Source: Blastomussa wellsi
Taxonomy: Eukaryota; Cnidaria; Anthozoa; Scleractinia; Plerogyridae
Assembly: GCA_947652115.1 (NCBI GenBank)
Contig: OX393573.1
Span: forward strand, 12,515,362-12,579,361
Direction: 5' to 3'
DNA: 64,000 bases
Of the stretch, positions 24,146-36,929 are shown in pieces. Each line of letters opens with the position of its first letter. Positions within the stretch are counted from its first letter, which is position 1. A program made the position numbers and the translations under genes. The notes under the pieces were generated by a model. It did not search any database. It worked only from the letters and a program-made list of their open reading frames with translations, and had not been told where the DNA came from.

Positions 24146-24820
24146 TAAAAATAGAACGACATTTCGATGACTCCATGTCATCATTATCAAGTTCGAAGTA
24201 CACGACAGAATTGATTGCATATATAGTAGTAGTAGTGTGAAAATATGTAGGGAATTAAAAAGTATGTTTACGCTGTATGAAAAGATCTCAGCGAACTCGG
24301 CAAGAAAATTGGAAGTAATTTGCGCCCATTGTTTACTAGTAGAAAAATCGTTGACATCAAAGGTGTGGAGGCCAAACCTCCCCTAATTAACCAACATTGC
24401 ATTGTCTACAAATTTTCATGTGATCTGTGCGATACAGATTATGTCGGATACACATCCAGACACCTCTTTCAATGCATGGCCAAACATAAACATTCTTCTA
24501 TTGGTAAACACTTGAAAGAAGAGCACAGGCTGCAACCAACTAATCTACAAGACCAATTTACAGTTCTAAAGAAATGCCGCACAAAGTTTGACTGTCTAAT
24601 CTATGAGATGCTGTTCATTAGGAACATAAAACCAAAACTCAACACCCAATCGGATTCAATTTGTGAAAACTTTTTACATAACAGTTGCATATTTTAATAC
24701 CCTTTTTAATTCCCTACATATTTTCACACTACTACTACTATATATGCAATCAATTCTATCATGTACTTCGAACTTGATAATGATGACATGGAGTCATCGA
24801 AACGTCGTTCTATTTTTATG
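24146..24820 (+). mobile_element. Penelope-like element, 3' part with inverted flanks
   Basis: Arms at about 24146-24262 and 24698-24817 are inverted repeats of about 115 bp (AAAAATAGAACGACATTTCG with AAACGTCGTTCTATTTTT; TAGTAGTAGTAGTGTGAAAA with TTTTCACACTACTACTACTA). They enclose the GIY-YIG coding segment. Inverted terminal repeats are a known feature of Penelope-like elements. The right arm holds ATGATGACATGGAGTCATCG followed by AAACGTC, a hammerhead-like motif. The reverse transcriptase part is absent, so this is a 5'-truncated insertion. Confidence 0.75.
24287..24697 (+). pseudogene. GIY-YIG endonuclease end of Penelope-like element
   Basis: The open segment reads LRPLFTSRKI, KPPLINQHCIVYKFSC, then CDLCDTDYVGYTSRHLFQ (the GIY-YIG core with a CxxC metal-binding insert typical of some Penelope clades), HKHSSIGKHLKEEH, FTVLKKCRTKFDCLIYEMLF and IKPKLNTQSDSI. 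The final glutamate-containing YEMLFIR helix is intact, so this endonuclease domain is well preserved to its stop at 24697. Only the reverse transcriptase upstream is missing. It belongs to a different lineage from the Penelope-like fragments at 36 and 46 kb, whose core reads YIGETGRRLGDR. Confidence 0.8.
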
Positions 24821-24899
24821 TTGCTTGTATTTGTTTATCATTACCATGGAAATACCAATTTTCCTTAATGCCTATCAGAAAGCCCGCTAAATGGCCAAT

Positions 24900-25904
24900 T
24901 GAAACTGTGTGGTATGGTCCAGAAAAAACTGCATTGAGCCACCTTAAATGGAATGAAAATCACTGTAGACTCTTTTGCATGTATTTAGATTAGCAAAAAC
25001 TAACCTTGTTTTTGAGTTGGTAATTCAAAAGAATTTTTACTGCCAAGAGAGGTTAATCATGAGGCTAAGGAAAATGCTTACAAAAGGATTTTAAATTGGC
25101 AGCCATTTGTGAAAAGGGTCCGTTATTAAAGTTCCCTAATCAGCCACGCCCTTGTTATTGTTTACATGTGAAAGTTTCAGTATTACATTTTAGGGGAGCG
25201 TGTCAAAATGAAAGAGACAACTGAGAAACTTGCTAAAAGTAATTTAAACACTTCCAGTACATAACTTACAGCAATGCATTATGATTTGCATAATTTCGAT
25301 GGCATCGAAAATGGCAGAGGCTGACTTGGGCCCTTTAGTCAATGAAATACGGTAATACCATAGTTGACCATCATCTAATTTCTCCTAACACTATCAATAC
25401 ATCTTCATCAGAGTGGTGATGAGAATATAGAAGATGATCATCTCTTTGGGATATTGTCTTCATTTAGCACCAAAATTTGAGATGAATGTAGGAAAGAAGG
25501 AATTAAAAGGGTAAGGATAGGGCGTGAATTAAATTACAATCACTGTACAAGCTATATTTGCATAGTTGTTAGGTGATTTCTTGAATGTAAGAATAATTTA
25601 CATTCAAGTCTTCAGATTAATGTTTATTCGTGTAATGTAAGGAGGAATCTTTCAACCATGCAGTATGTGATTATGTGGATAATTGTAGTCTAATGGCAAC
25701 ATGGCTAAAAAGTACAGAATTGTAAAAGTCATTTTTTGGTTTTTGGAGAACGTTTAAAATAATTATTATGATTTGTTTCTTCTTTCAGGTTCATAAGATA
25801 TTGCAACGGAGAGGGAGTGAAGATGCCAGCAAGTTGAGGAAGCAGACTGAAATGTTTTGAACTTGCTTAGCATAGTGGTTATCATAGCTTTCAGGAAGGA
25901 AGAA
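24900..25904. other. Unassigned stretch
   Basis: Contains a segment near 25370-25530 (TTTCTCCTAACACTATCAAT, GGATATTGTCTTCATTTAGC) that looks like a decayed interspersed repeat. No gene supported. Confidence 0.35.
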
Positions 25905-26325
25905 ACAAAAGGAACCAATAAAAAAGTCGAAAGAAAAACTAAGTCTTTTGGCGGGAAATATTCGCGCTTTTAAAAGGGATCATGGAAAAAATCGAAAAAA
26001 AAAAACTAAGTCTTTTGGCGGGAAAATTGTCCTTGGAAAAAAAAGTCTGCGTTATTGAATGTTGTCTGGTTAAGAGTCAAAAATATACTAAGTCTTTTGG
26101 CGGGAAAATTCTTGCACTGTGCAGTGAATTTACCCCTTCAAAAGTCTAAGTATATGTTTGATTTCTGACTAGACTCTGTTCAAACTCGCAGAATTTTTTT
26201 TCTTTTCGGCAACCCTACATAGACTAAATGTAGTGCTAGAGATAGCCTACATTTTGACTAGTTTCCAGGCCCCTTTTAAAAGCGCGAATTATTTTTTGTT
26301 CCTTTATACTTTTCACGAAGTCAAA
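25905..26325. mobile_element. Foldback-like element with three E2F-like sites
   Basis: ACTAAGTCTTTTGGCGGGAA occurs exactly three times, at 25938, 26005 and 26087. An inverted pair, ATTCGCGCTTTTAAAAGGG (near 25959) and its complement CCCTTTTAAAAGCGCGAAT (near 26273), together with GGAAC/GTTCC ends, suggests a non-autonomous transposon with subterminal repeats. TTTTGGCGGGAAA matches the known E2F/DP binding consensus, so the repeat may bind that factor. Confidence 0.5.
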
Positions 26326-27124
26326 AACAATAAATAAAAGACAATTGAAACTTGAAAGTGTTTATTTATTGTTGATTTTAATTTACAAGACAATCTTTAA
26401 TTAATCAACATTTACAACGCTCAACTACAAGCAGTGTTTACAAGTATATAAGGATTATTTAAGTCTGCATATCACGATTGTAAAGTCAATTCCTAAAGTA
26501 CAGCAAACATAAATGAAAACTGACATGAATTTCGGGCTAAATTTTTCAAGAAGTCACGTTATACAAGTCTTGATGAAGAGTAAAGAAAATACTGAATGCT
26601 CTCGCTTAAAGACACCTAGTAACGATATAACCGACGTACACTGATAAACTGGTAATCAATGACCTTCGCGGGCATTTTCCGCCATTTTGAAAGAGGTGGA
26701 AGCTTTACGCAAAATACAGTGTCCGAATAAGAATAGGATGCCAAATAATTCCCGTTTAATTCTGTTAATGAAGTGTTCAGGCGAAACCAAAAGATTTTAC
26801 TGATCATGTTCGAGAGATGTAAATTTGCTTACATACATCAAACTTGATCAGTAAAATCCCAAGTTTACGGGCTGAACATTTCAGAAATAGAACTTTACTT
26901 CGACTATTTGACATCAAATTCCTATACAAATACTGTGTTTCACACCCTGTTTCCACAACATTCAAGACGGCAAATCAATCTGCGAAGTCATCCTAAGAGA
27001 TTTGCTGTATAAAGTCCAACTTGACCGGCCAAAATTTAGATAATAAGCTGTAAATTATGAGGTGATGGCAAGGCCGTCGAAAATTCAAGGAAAACCTATT
27101 GTCTTAAGCTCGCTAATCCTTGAT
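26326..27124. other. Unassigned stretch
   Basis: Holds a small hairpin near 26794-26858 (GATTTTACTGATCA and complement). No gene supported. Confidence 0.4.
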
Positions 27125-28020
27125 GCACTGCTTTTAAGATGTTCTTGTCATGTGATTACCTCTAGAAGTAAAACCAGGCTATCTCGTCGTGTGTTCGTCT
27201 TTCAGAATTCTTGTCTTCAGTTGTCTTCGCTGTCCTGGATTATGATTCGCATCATTAAGTAGCGCTGAAAGACTGGAATAGAACAAATGTACATGTTAAA
27301 ATGAATGAAAGAACTTTTAAACCAGTTTAATTCAGCACTAAGCTGGCTAAATGCATACCGAATCGCGAAAACAATTTTGGTCGAGGTGGAATACCAACCA
27401 AAACTACAATTATATTTACAGACAGATATAGAACGCTAGAATAATTTCCTTTTTTGAATCACTAAATTTCTATATATTTTAGTAGTTATCGGGAATTGAA
27501 ACAACATAAATTCACTGAATGTCTTCGAATCTTCATTGAAAATATTCGGTGGCCTTCGGAAATTATCGAAACCTTTCCATAGGTCTTCGGTACTTCGGCT
27601 TTTAAGATGTTCTAACAAATAATTACCTCAAGAAGTAAAACCAGCATATCTTGTCTTGAGTGTTCCTGTTTAAGAATTCGTGTCTTCAGTTGTCTTGGCT
27701 GTTCTGGATTATGATTCACATCAGCAAGCAATTTTGACAGATACTGGAATAGAACACAAATGTACACGTTAGACTGAATGAAAGAACTTTTAAACGATTT
27801 TAATTTAACACTGACACCAAGCTGGCTTAAATTTACAAACAGATACGCCGCTAAAAAAGGTTATTTTTTAATCCGAATAAGATTCTACATATTTTAGCAG
27901 TTATCGGGAATTGAAACAAAATAAAACCGAACTGTACATGTCTTCGGATCTTCATGTTTTCGGTGATCTTCGAAAATTAATCGAAACCTTTCATAGATCT
28001 TCGCCACTTCGGGTCTTGTC
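27125..28020. repeat. Two diverged tandem copies of a ~420-470 bp unit
   Basis: CTTTTAAGATGTTCT recurs at 27131 and 27599, GATTATGATTC near 27238 and 27707, and AGTTATCGGGAATTGAAACAA near 27484 and 27899, in the same order. The offset falls from 468 to about 415 bp through indels. No coding potential seen. Confidence 0.75.
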
Positions 28021-28424
28021 GGAAATCGTCTGCCGCCGTTCGTGACTTGCACATCGCATGGTTATAAGTATAATTTAAAGCAATCAAATCTGAAACCCAA
28101 CCCTTCCCAATTTGAATACTCAAGAGACTAACATTAATCCTAACTCAGAAAAACGTGTTTATGCTTTGTTTTCACGATAACGCCTTCAATCTTGCCCATA
28201 ACAAAATTCTCAGTTCTTATTGGTTCTGCGCGCGCCTATTTGTCACCTAATTCCATTTTTAAGAAAATAATCCAAACTATTTCGGACTCATTTCATAACG
28301 CTATTCAGAGTTCAGTTTCGAACAGCCTTATTACAATTAACTTCAGTTCAACTCCAACTCCAAGTCATAACAGGGCCAATTGCGTCGGGAATTAAATTAT
28401 CGCAACAAAAGTTAATCCAAATTA

Positions 28425-28700
28425 AAAGAAGCGCACGTTCCTGAGTTTGCAAAATATCAGAGCCGCGTTAAGTCAAATTGTCCAGTGTGTTAAGATGGTT
28501 TACTTAAAAATTAAAATACAAGAGAGTTGGCTCTCATCCTGGAACACCGTCTAATTTACATTTTAGTTTTACACATGGAGGTAAGATTTTTGCAAAATTC
28601 CTGTACGTGTTACAAATCCACCACAAACATAAATCCTTACAATTTTTCAGATTTCCTTGTTTGAACTCGGCAATGTTTAGAAAATAATTTTGTATGACCT
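28425..28700. repeat. Diverged outlying copy of the 678-bp unit
   Basis: CAGAGCCGCGTTAAGTCA, TTTTAGTTTTACAC and ACAAATCCAC follow in the same order as in 30190-30450 and 30868-31120. This is a third, older copy of part of the tandem unit at 29777-31133. Confidence 0.6.
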
Positions 28701-29776
28701 TTAAGTGAGTTTGACTCTCGCGAGGTTTGCGTCATGTCGGTTTTTCCACGAGAATTTTCGGTTATCTTCGTAAATTGATTGAAAACTTTCAAAACAGCTT
28801 CGGTACATCAGAAATTGTAGGAAATAGTCACATCTCAAATCAGTGCGTTTCCCCATCAAATGACTTATTTTTGCATTTCTTGATTAATATTTAATTGTTC
28901 CATTGTGTAGCCTAATGAAATTATTTGATCAAGAGATTAAGGTGGGTCGACTGTATTTTTCGGGGCAACACCACTCAACTTTGAGAATTCACTACGTCAC
29001 CATTACTAACGCTTTCGAGAAACGATTACGACAGTAAAAGAAAGTTGAAAATTGTTATGATTAGTGTTATAATGGCATCGGAGTTCTCATAGGAACGTAA
29101 TAACGTCTTTCCGTATTCCGCGACACCTGCAGGAATCGCTCAACGCAGATTGTTCCTTCCATAGTTGCCTCGATGTTGGAAAAGTTTGAAAAAATTGTGT
29201 GAACGTTTTATCTAAATTTTTGAGGCTGCAGTTTCGGGGGATATAAATACGGTAAAAACATACTTGGGATATAATTGGGTATAAATTTCGGCCTTTAATG
29301 TACTTAACGTTTCGTGTTGACAAGGGAGTCTTCATTATTCATGGTTATTGTTTTCAATTTTCATATCCACGTGCGCAAAGATCTAGAATAATTTTACATT
29401 AAAATGAACGCTCTAACGATCAGAGAAAGTTAGGTACTCGATTGCAACCTGTCAGATTTTTGTGGATTTATAAATAGACGAACGAACGAAGAGCTTTTCT
29501 AGAATTTCGTTTTTTAACGAATATGCAATGTTACAAAACTATTTCAAAGAAATAAAACGCTGTTTTTTAATGGTCGTTCTATTTAACGACATTTAACTTC
29601 ACTACAACTCGTTCAAGCTAATTCCTTTGGGAATTGATTTTCACGAATCAAGTTTCCCCTAGAGAAGCGAGTTTTTGTCGATTGATAAATGGACGCAGGA
29701 GTGACTTGCTGTCTGTTGAATTCCATTTTTTGTTTGAAAATAATATTCAATGTTCCAAGCCTGGTTTAACAGGCCG
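28701..29776. other. Unassigned stretch
   Basis: A further partial relative of the adjacent tandem unit (GCTAATTCCTTTGGGAATT) lies at about 29618-29636. No gene supported. Confidence 0.4.
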
Positions 29777-31133
29777 TGTTTCGAATGGCCGTTCTAAAAA
29801 AATGACATTTAACGTACCGCACGGACAAAAATCGGACTGTTGAAAAAAACCATAAAGATAGTTTCTCTGCTTAAAGACTATTTCTTTAAAGGATGAGTTT
29901 TCAGGGATTAAAGAACACAGAAATGTCACACTTTTCCAATTTGGAGCACCTGAGGGTGTGAAAATTGGTTAATTATTAAACGATCTAAAATCAAGAAATT
30001 TGTATCTATCTTCACAAATAGTAGTGGACAATATTTTGAAAAGTGCTTTGAAATATATTCAGCAGAACCGTTTAGTTAGCCCCATTTGTAAATGTTCAAT
30101 TTCAAATTTGAAAGATTTTATTAACTATTAATTTTTTCCAACTCGTAAAGGCTAATTCCTTTGGGAATTAATTTTCACAAATAGGGGTCACCCTAGAGAA
30201 GCGCACCTTTCACGAATTTTGCAAATCTCCAGAGCCGCGTTAAGTCATATTTTCCAATATATAAAATTGCATTTGAATCGAATGAAACAACCTGAAGTGG
30301 CTTACTTAAGAAAATTAAAATGAAAGGAGTTCGCTCTCCTCCTTGAACACCATCTAATTTGCATTTTAGTTTTACACGTGGAGGCACGAATTTCAAAAAA
30401 AATATCTTGTTACGTTTTGCAAATTATAAATCCACTTTAAATATAAACCTCACAATGTTTCGAATGGCCGTTCTAAAAAAATGACATTTAACCTACCGCA
30501 TGGACAAAAATCGGACTGTTGAAAAAACCATAAAGATAGTTTCTCTGCTTAAAGACTATTTCTTTAAATGATTATTTTTCAGGGATTAAAGAACACAGAA
30601 ATGTCACACTTTTCCAATTTGGAGCACCTGAGGGTGTGAAAATTGGTTAATTATTAAACGATCTAAAATCAAGAAATTTGTATCTATCTTCACAAATAGT
30701 AGTGGACAATATTTTGAAAAGTGCTTTGAAATATATTCAGCAGAACCGTTTAGTTAGCCCCATTTGTAAATGTTCAATTTCAAATTTGAAAGATTTTATT
30801 AACTATTAATTTTTTCCAACTCGTAAAGGCTAATTCCTTTGGGAATTAATTTACACAAATAGGGGTCGCCCTAGAGAAGCGCGCCTTTCACGAATTTTGC
30901 AAAACTCCAGAACCACGTTAAGTCATATTTTCCAATATATAAAATCGCATTTGAATCGAATGAAACAACCTGAAGTGGCTTACTTAAGAAAATTAGAATG
31001 CAAGGAGTTCGCTCTCCTCCTTTAAAACCATCTAATTTGCATTTTAGTTTTACACGTGGAGGCACGAATTTCAAAAAATTCTTGTTACGTTTTGCAAATT
31101 ATAAATCCACTGTAAATATAAACCTCACAATTT
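29777..31133. repeat. Tandem duplication, ~678-bp unit
   Basis: Unit 1 (29777-30455) and unit 2 (30456-31133) are nearly identical, with a few substitutions and 1-10 bp indels. Both start TGTTTCGAATGGCCGTTC and end in AAACCTCACAAT. A 67-codon minus-strand frame is present in both (30193-30396, 30871-31074) but shows no domain. High identity shows a recent duplication. Confidence 0.9.
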
Positions 31134-34100
31134 GTCCCATTTCCTTGTCTGAACTCGTAAACTTTCACAAAAGATAATTAGCAACATTGACCGAAGAAGT
31201 GAACTTTAAGCCAGTTTGAATTCGCGCGCGCTAGCTATGAAAATATTGTGTCAAAAAGCAATTATCTCTTGCTTGTTAAAAGAAAATCTCTCGAAGCGGC
31301 TTCGACCGTTTAAATGCATTAAGTGTTATTTAGAAGAAGCTATTATCGCAAACAAATAATCGTGTTTAATCTTATGGAAGTGAGTTTTTCATAAGTCGTA
31401 AATGACCTAACCTTTGAAGTTTACAAGAAAAAAACTAACAACCGAGGCTAATACATGCGAATAGGGAAGATATTTGTTTGCAAACATTGTTTTTGTTATT
31501 AAAATTGCCAACAAGTTAAACAAAAGAGCTCTTTGTTTCACCAGCAAATAGTTTCTGGTTGGCACAATAATAACAATAGGTGACGTCACTGATACCTTCC
31601 CTATAGTTAACTGTAAAAAACAATGCTAAACTTCTTATATTTCCTTGTTAAACATGCAAGACTGGATTCTATCGGATGCAAGTTGAAGATCATGACTTGC
31701 TTTGTAGTTCACATATAAACTGCTTTCTGTGCTCCAAATTCAATTCTTAGGCAGACATTCAATCAAATGGTTGGTATTTCAGCGAATAATACAAAACTAC
31801 TTGAAATTTCCAACCAGCAACCACAGGAAAACCAGCCCGCATGTAAGAGTTTGTTTCCAATTATGGTACTCACCATGTTACTAGCCTGTGTTTCTCTCCT
31901 CTTGCCAAGTGCTGTCAACTGAAAGGTTTCTTGATGATTTTTACCTGAATATACCAAAAGACAATATCAGACCGAGGTGATAAAAATTCATTGAATAATT
32001 GAACCCCTCTCTAAATCGAAACAATTTAATTTCCCTGTGTTATTGTTTAAGAAACCAGGTACTTTGCTTTTCACGAATTTTTAACAGTTATTTATGCGGT
32101 TTGTTGATTAAATAAGATAACTTTTCGGCTGTGAATTATATAACGAAGATCTGTTAAAACGTCGAAAATTTGCAAAAAACAAGTCTGGGGGTACATATAG
32201 AGAGGCTCAAAATTACTGTTTAGTTCTGGTCTGTCTTAACAATTAAAGTACGCCCAATTAAAGTACGCCCCCGACAACCAAGAAATATTCCCCTTAACAA
32301 CAACAACACAACAATCTTTATTTGCCTTATAAGTTCTAATTTGTAAGCGACATTTTTCGTTAAAATAGATTTAAGGATCGGAGCTCTCAGTAAACCCTGA
32401 TGGGCTCTTAAATATCAAGTGCATATCTGGAAAATAATTTTGTTATCCCTTGGTATCTTACCAGCGCGCGTCCTTAAACTACTTAGCGAACGAGGCTTTA
32501 AGCTCAGACTTTTGCGCTTGGTTCCAATAAATGTGCTATGGAAGATCAATTCATGTTGGGGCACCTACTGGATACTTGTTGAACTGATTTGCTTCTCCTA
32601 GACAGCTCGATCTTCCTTCAGTGTCACAACGTTAACAAGGTTATTAAACTCTTATAAACTCTTACCATGTTTCGCGGCTACTCCACCAGAAGTGAGTTCT
32701 TGGTCCATACCAACTCTTCAAGCGCAATGTACTCGGCAATTCCTTCTTAAATTTGATGAGTTTCCTTAAGATTTGTCAACAAATTTCACCCCTTCTTCGA
32801 AGGAACCAAACACTAAGTTCGAACCACGAGGAACCGAAGATTAAAATGCAAATTATAATCATCACCTCGATTTTGCATGTGCGAAATGCGAGGCGAGGTT
32901 CCCTAGCCATATTGGTCCCTGACTTCACTTTTTCCGAGAACGCTGCGTTAAGGCAGGTTTGGTTGAAGCCGGAGTAGTCTCAGGCTACGTTAAGGACGTT
33001 TCCGCGAAAAGTTTCTAACATTCATTTTTTTTTCTGAGACTTTCAGCACTGTAAGATACCGAGTTAATAATGTCAGAAATGTACAAATATCGGGGATCAC
33101 TGACTTCCACATAAAATTCGCGGAAAAACACTCGGTAAAATCGGGCTTCGCCAGCGAAATCAATATGGCTAATTTATCTGTAAGCCCATATAAAATATTG
33201 CAAATAAATATCTGAAGTGAAATGTTCTTTGCCGAATATTGTTTAAGGTTATCTATTTAGTGAATTTCTTTAATTGATGAGGTTTCTAAAAGTTAGCGAC
33301 CACAATTTCACTCGCATTAAAGCCAAGATGACAGGAAATTTGCAGCTTTCCAGACTGAATTTTTGTTGAAAATTGTAAATAAAATCTGTTTATGGAAAAA
33401 AAACAACAGATGGTAAACTGCACGCTCGATGCCTGACGTGGCGTGATTTGGCGACACGAATTGCGTGCGCAGTGAGGATGTACACAAACACTTAGCGCGT
33501 ACTTCCAAAAAGGAAGCCTTGTTGAACTTGCTAGTGGTACGGGAGCCCTCCAGGGATGACTATTGACTCCCTTTCCCTTTATACGTGTCACAACGACTGA
33601 GAGAACTTGTGTAAGGAAAATCGAAACTGGTCATAAAGGTTAGACCCGCGGGGAGGGGCGATGGCAAGGAGAGGCTAGAAGGCTTGAAGCAAAGAAAAAT
33701 TTAAGGATCGGACGGGCATTGAAGAAGTCTAGTTACAACCAGATGAGTCATTACGGAAAAATGAGAGAATGGCAAAAAATGTGAAAATGTTGGCAATTTT
33801 CACCTCCATAATCTTGCTTCCCGTTTTACGTACAAAGTATCATAAGTTCGCACGTTTGTTATGTCAACTAACACTGGGCGAAAACATGGATTTGACCACG
33901 GACAAACGTGGTTGAAATATGTTATGTGTCCCAGGACAAATAGAATAATTACGCATTTGCTCTTTTGACAAACCTAGACAAATATGATATAAATGTAAGA
34001 GAAATATAATATTTGCTATGTTTATCACGTTGGCAAAGGGGTTAAAATGTCACATTTGCCAGGTTAAATGTGAAGCTTATGTGATCTTTGTCAAGTAAAA

Positions 34101-34640
34101 TTCAGGTTTTCTCTGATCCCACACCATGTAAAATGGGTTATATTTCTTCCTTGATTACCACATGTTGATTTCAACAGGGGTTTTAATGTTGAGGTAGGTA
34201 ATCCTCAGTCGTAGAGCCCTGGGGTATATAAAGCCTTGGTTTTAAATTTTACACAATTGAAATGAAAACTTGAAGATACAGCAACTAACACTTTTGATTT
34301 ATGAATTATCAATAACCAACCTACAGGAAATATATACTAGGTACAAACTTTACTATTTTTAAGTGATCAAAATATACAGTGTCTTGAGTTTACATGACAA
34401 GGTTACCTATTTTGCCAAGTTAAGAGTTTGAGTTTGATTTTTTGAGCTAGATCAACTCTGGATTGCTTGCGATTAGTTCCACTCTGGTTTACTTGCAGTT
34501 AGCTTTCATTTGTCGGTTGGACAACATTCTCCATACAGCATATCACTTTATGCTTTCCTATCCAACTCAAAATCCAACTTGAAATCATAACTTGAAATCC
34601 AACTTGAAATTTTAACTTGAAATTAACCCAGGAGTTCAGA
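31134..34640. other. Long unassigned stretch
   Basis: No exon chain, RNA gene or transposon protein was recognised. Short frames at 31763-31957, 32753-32977 and 33286-33591 have no family resemblance. Near 34565-34625 CCAACTTGAAAT/TAACTTGAAAT repeats four times. Confidence 0.4.
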
Positions 34641-34649
34641 GTAAAGATT

Positions 34650-35330
34650 TTTTTGGCTTAATTTCCTTCCAATACCACGTATTTATCAAAGTTGGCGTGG
34701 CCAGAAGTTATTTGCGCTTGCCATGTTCATTACATTTTTGTTGATTTTGTCAGTTCATGGCCTAACGTCGAGTATATAAATTTTCGTCAATTCCCATGTA
34801 CAATAACCCAACAGTTCGAGGTTTCATTTTATTTACAACAATTTATTTATTAACAGATTATAAGGAGGTTAGAAGAGCTTGTCCCGCAAATACTTGCAAA
34901 GCTAGTCGAGGCGGGACAAGATATTAACGAGAAACATAATTAATAGACAAAACATACTGCAAAAAGGAAAACTTAGCTTTACATAATAACGCGACCAAAT
35001 TAACTAATTGTTAGCCTAATCTCCTTCCGAAAACGCTGCATTTACAAAAGTTGAAGTCGCCCGCGATTCTCTACGCGTGTCGTGTCCATTACAACTTTTT
35101 TGACTTCATCTTCTCTGGCCTAACGTTAAGTAAATTTTCGTCAATTTCCCAGGAGTTCGGGATTTCGTTTTCAAGTAATTGTTGCCCTTATTTCTTTCCA
35201 AAAACGCGGTATTTACAATACTTGGCGTCGCCTGCGATTCTTTGCGCGTGCCATACCTGTTACAACTTTGCTGATTTCATTAATCTCTTGCCTAATTATC
35301 TCGAAAATGTGCTGGGCTACCCTCAATTTT
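34650..35330. repeat. Three diverged copies of a ~170-bp unit
   Basis: Each copy runs CTCCTTCCNAAAACGC, ATTTACAAAAGTTG, GATTCTNTGCGCGTG, CATTACAACTTT, GGCCTAACGTTAAG and CGTCAATTTCCCAGGAGTTC, with variants, starting near 34660, 35020 and 35196. An unrelated segment at about 34835-34995 separates the first and second. Confidence 0.65.
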
Positions 35331-35399
35331 CGTTTTGGATTTTAATAGCCCTTGTCTTGCATAGTAATCGGCCGGACGAAATACCTCGCCATTAGGAGG

Positions 35400-36345
35400 C
35401 ACCGTCCTTTCAGTCCGGGGAATGAGGTTGCACTCCTTGTTGCTATATTAATGACGAAGAGCCGGTTTGGACGTAGATCTGGATTTAGTGAATATCATTC
35501 AAAGCTGCACCACATCATTTGATCGTTAATCTTCGAGGTAAGCCCAGCGTCGACCCACGATTACGACCGTCGGTATCATTTTTGTGGACCGCGCGGTAGT
35601 GCATCATGAATGCGAATCCAACGGGTGAAAAAAAGCCGACCTAAATGTTAAGTGACCTCAAAGGCTCGGCGACATTTTACGTCGCCCGATAGCAAATAGT
35701 AGCGTTAACAACAAAATATTCGGAGGTGACTAGAATTTGGTTGAAATGTAGACTTTGAAATAACTCGATTAACTAAAAAAGCCTAGCCAATAACAACGGT
35801 ACGGAATCTACGTTTTGCAGAATTAATTACTTCCAAAATAATGCAGGTAGATAATAGTCAAAAGGCCACCGCAGGTACAGCTTAACTTCAACACTCCAGA
35901 ACAAAAGGCAGTGAACACAAAATCACACTGGCTTTTCTATTTTAGATATATATTATTCTAACTATTCTAACAATGGGCTTGCTAGCCGCGAATCCCTGAT
36001 TCAAAATCTCCTCCCTGCCAGCAGACTGATTTGTCTTCGGTGGTTCTAAATTTAACTCCTCCACCTTAAAAAATAACCAACTTGTCTGCTTCCTGTTAGT
36101 TGTAATTTTTAACAAGTTTCTGTTCGATTTTCAATATTTTTTCCTTATTCACAATGTTCGCAGAGTCTAACACAGAACACAACATGAGAAGCGAAGCTAG
36201 CAATTAAAACTCGATTATATTACACAAACTAAGTTCAAAACATTCGTTTGTTAATGTCATTTCAATTATAAAAATACTGGCAGGCCACTTCGCGGCCCTT
36301 GGATCAACAGTTAGCACCCAGTCATTCTACACAAAAACTGGGGGT
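35400..36345. other. Unassigned stretch
   Basis: GC-richer around 35460-35620 but without an open exon that I can identify. No RNA gene seen. Confidence 0.4.
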
Positions 36346-36690
36346 AAGTTTCTAAAGAGAAAGTGGTACTGCGTCGGTGGGTCGACTGCCATATGCCTTT
36401 CCCTTCACCAAGGAGACACGGAAAGCCGCAAAACTCTAGAACAAAAATTTATTTTCCAAATCGGCATTCTTAATCCTCACGGTATCAACGAACGCTTTTC
36501 ATTCAACTAATTTATTCCGTTGTTTTCACGTTACCAGGCACCAGCCAATAGCGAAGCTCCATCTTTCTTTATATAAAAAACACACGACCCACAATTCCTT
36601 GATTCGCTCCGACGAAGGGCTAACGCTCGAAACGTCAGCTCTTGAATCTCTTTACGGTGGCCAATTCACATTATCAACCTAGTTGATAAA
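36346..36690 (+). mobile_element. Penelope-like element fragment (GIY-YIG end plus tail)
   Basis: A fragment of element tail (GGGTAAGTTTCTAAAGAGAA to GTCGGTGGG, 36346-36380) is followed by the last 40 codons of the endonuclease in one frame (ICLSLHQGDTES, LEQKFIFQIG, NPHGINERFSFN, stop near 36508), then the 3' tail with CGACGAAGGGCTAACGCTCG-AAACGTC at 36609-36637 and ATTATCAACCTAGTTGATAA. It is severely 5'-truncated. It matches 46625-47155 in the opposite orientation. Confidence 0.8.
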
Positions 36691-36929
36691 ACAAAATTAT
36701 ACACAAAAAAGTGCTTAGTACCGTAAAGTTTTCCATATTTCATCCGGTAGGATGAAATCTTACAACAATAGGCTAGTACACTTTCTCCGTGATGTAAAGT
36801 CAAATTTGAAAATTTATCGTGAACGCGACTGGTAAACCTCTTTACACTGGTATTTAAAGGTGCTGAGACAAAGCGTGTGTTCTGCTTTTGTTTGATATTT
36901 AGTTCCAACCTTTAAAACTTTAAAACTTT

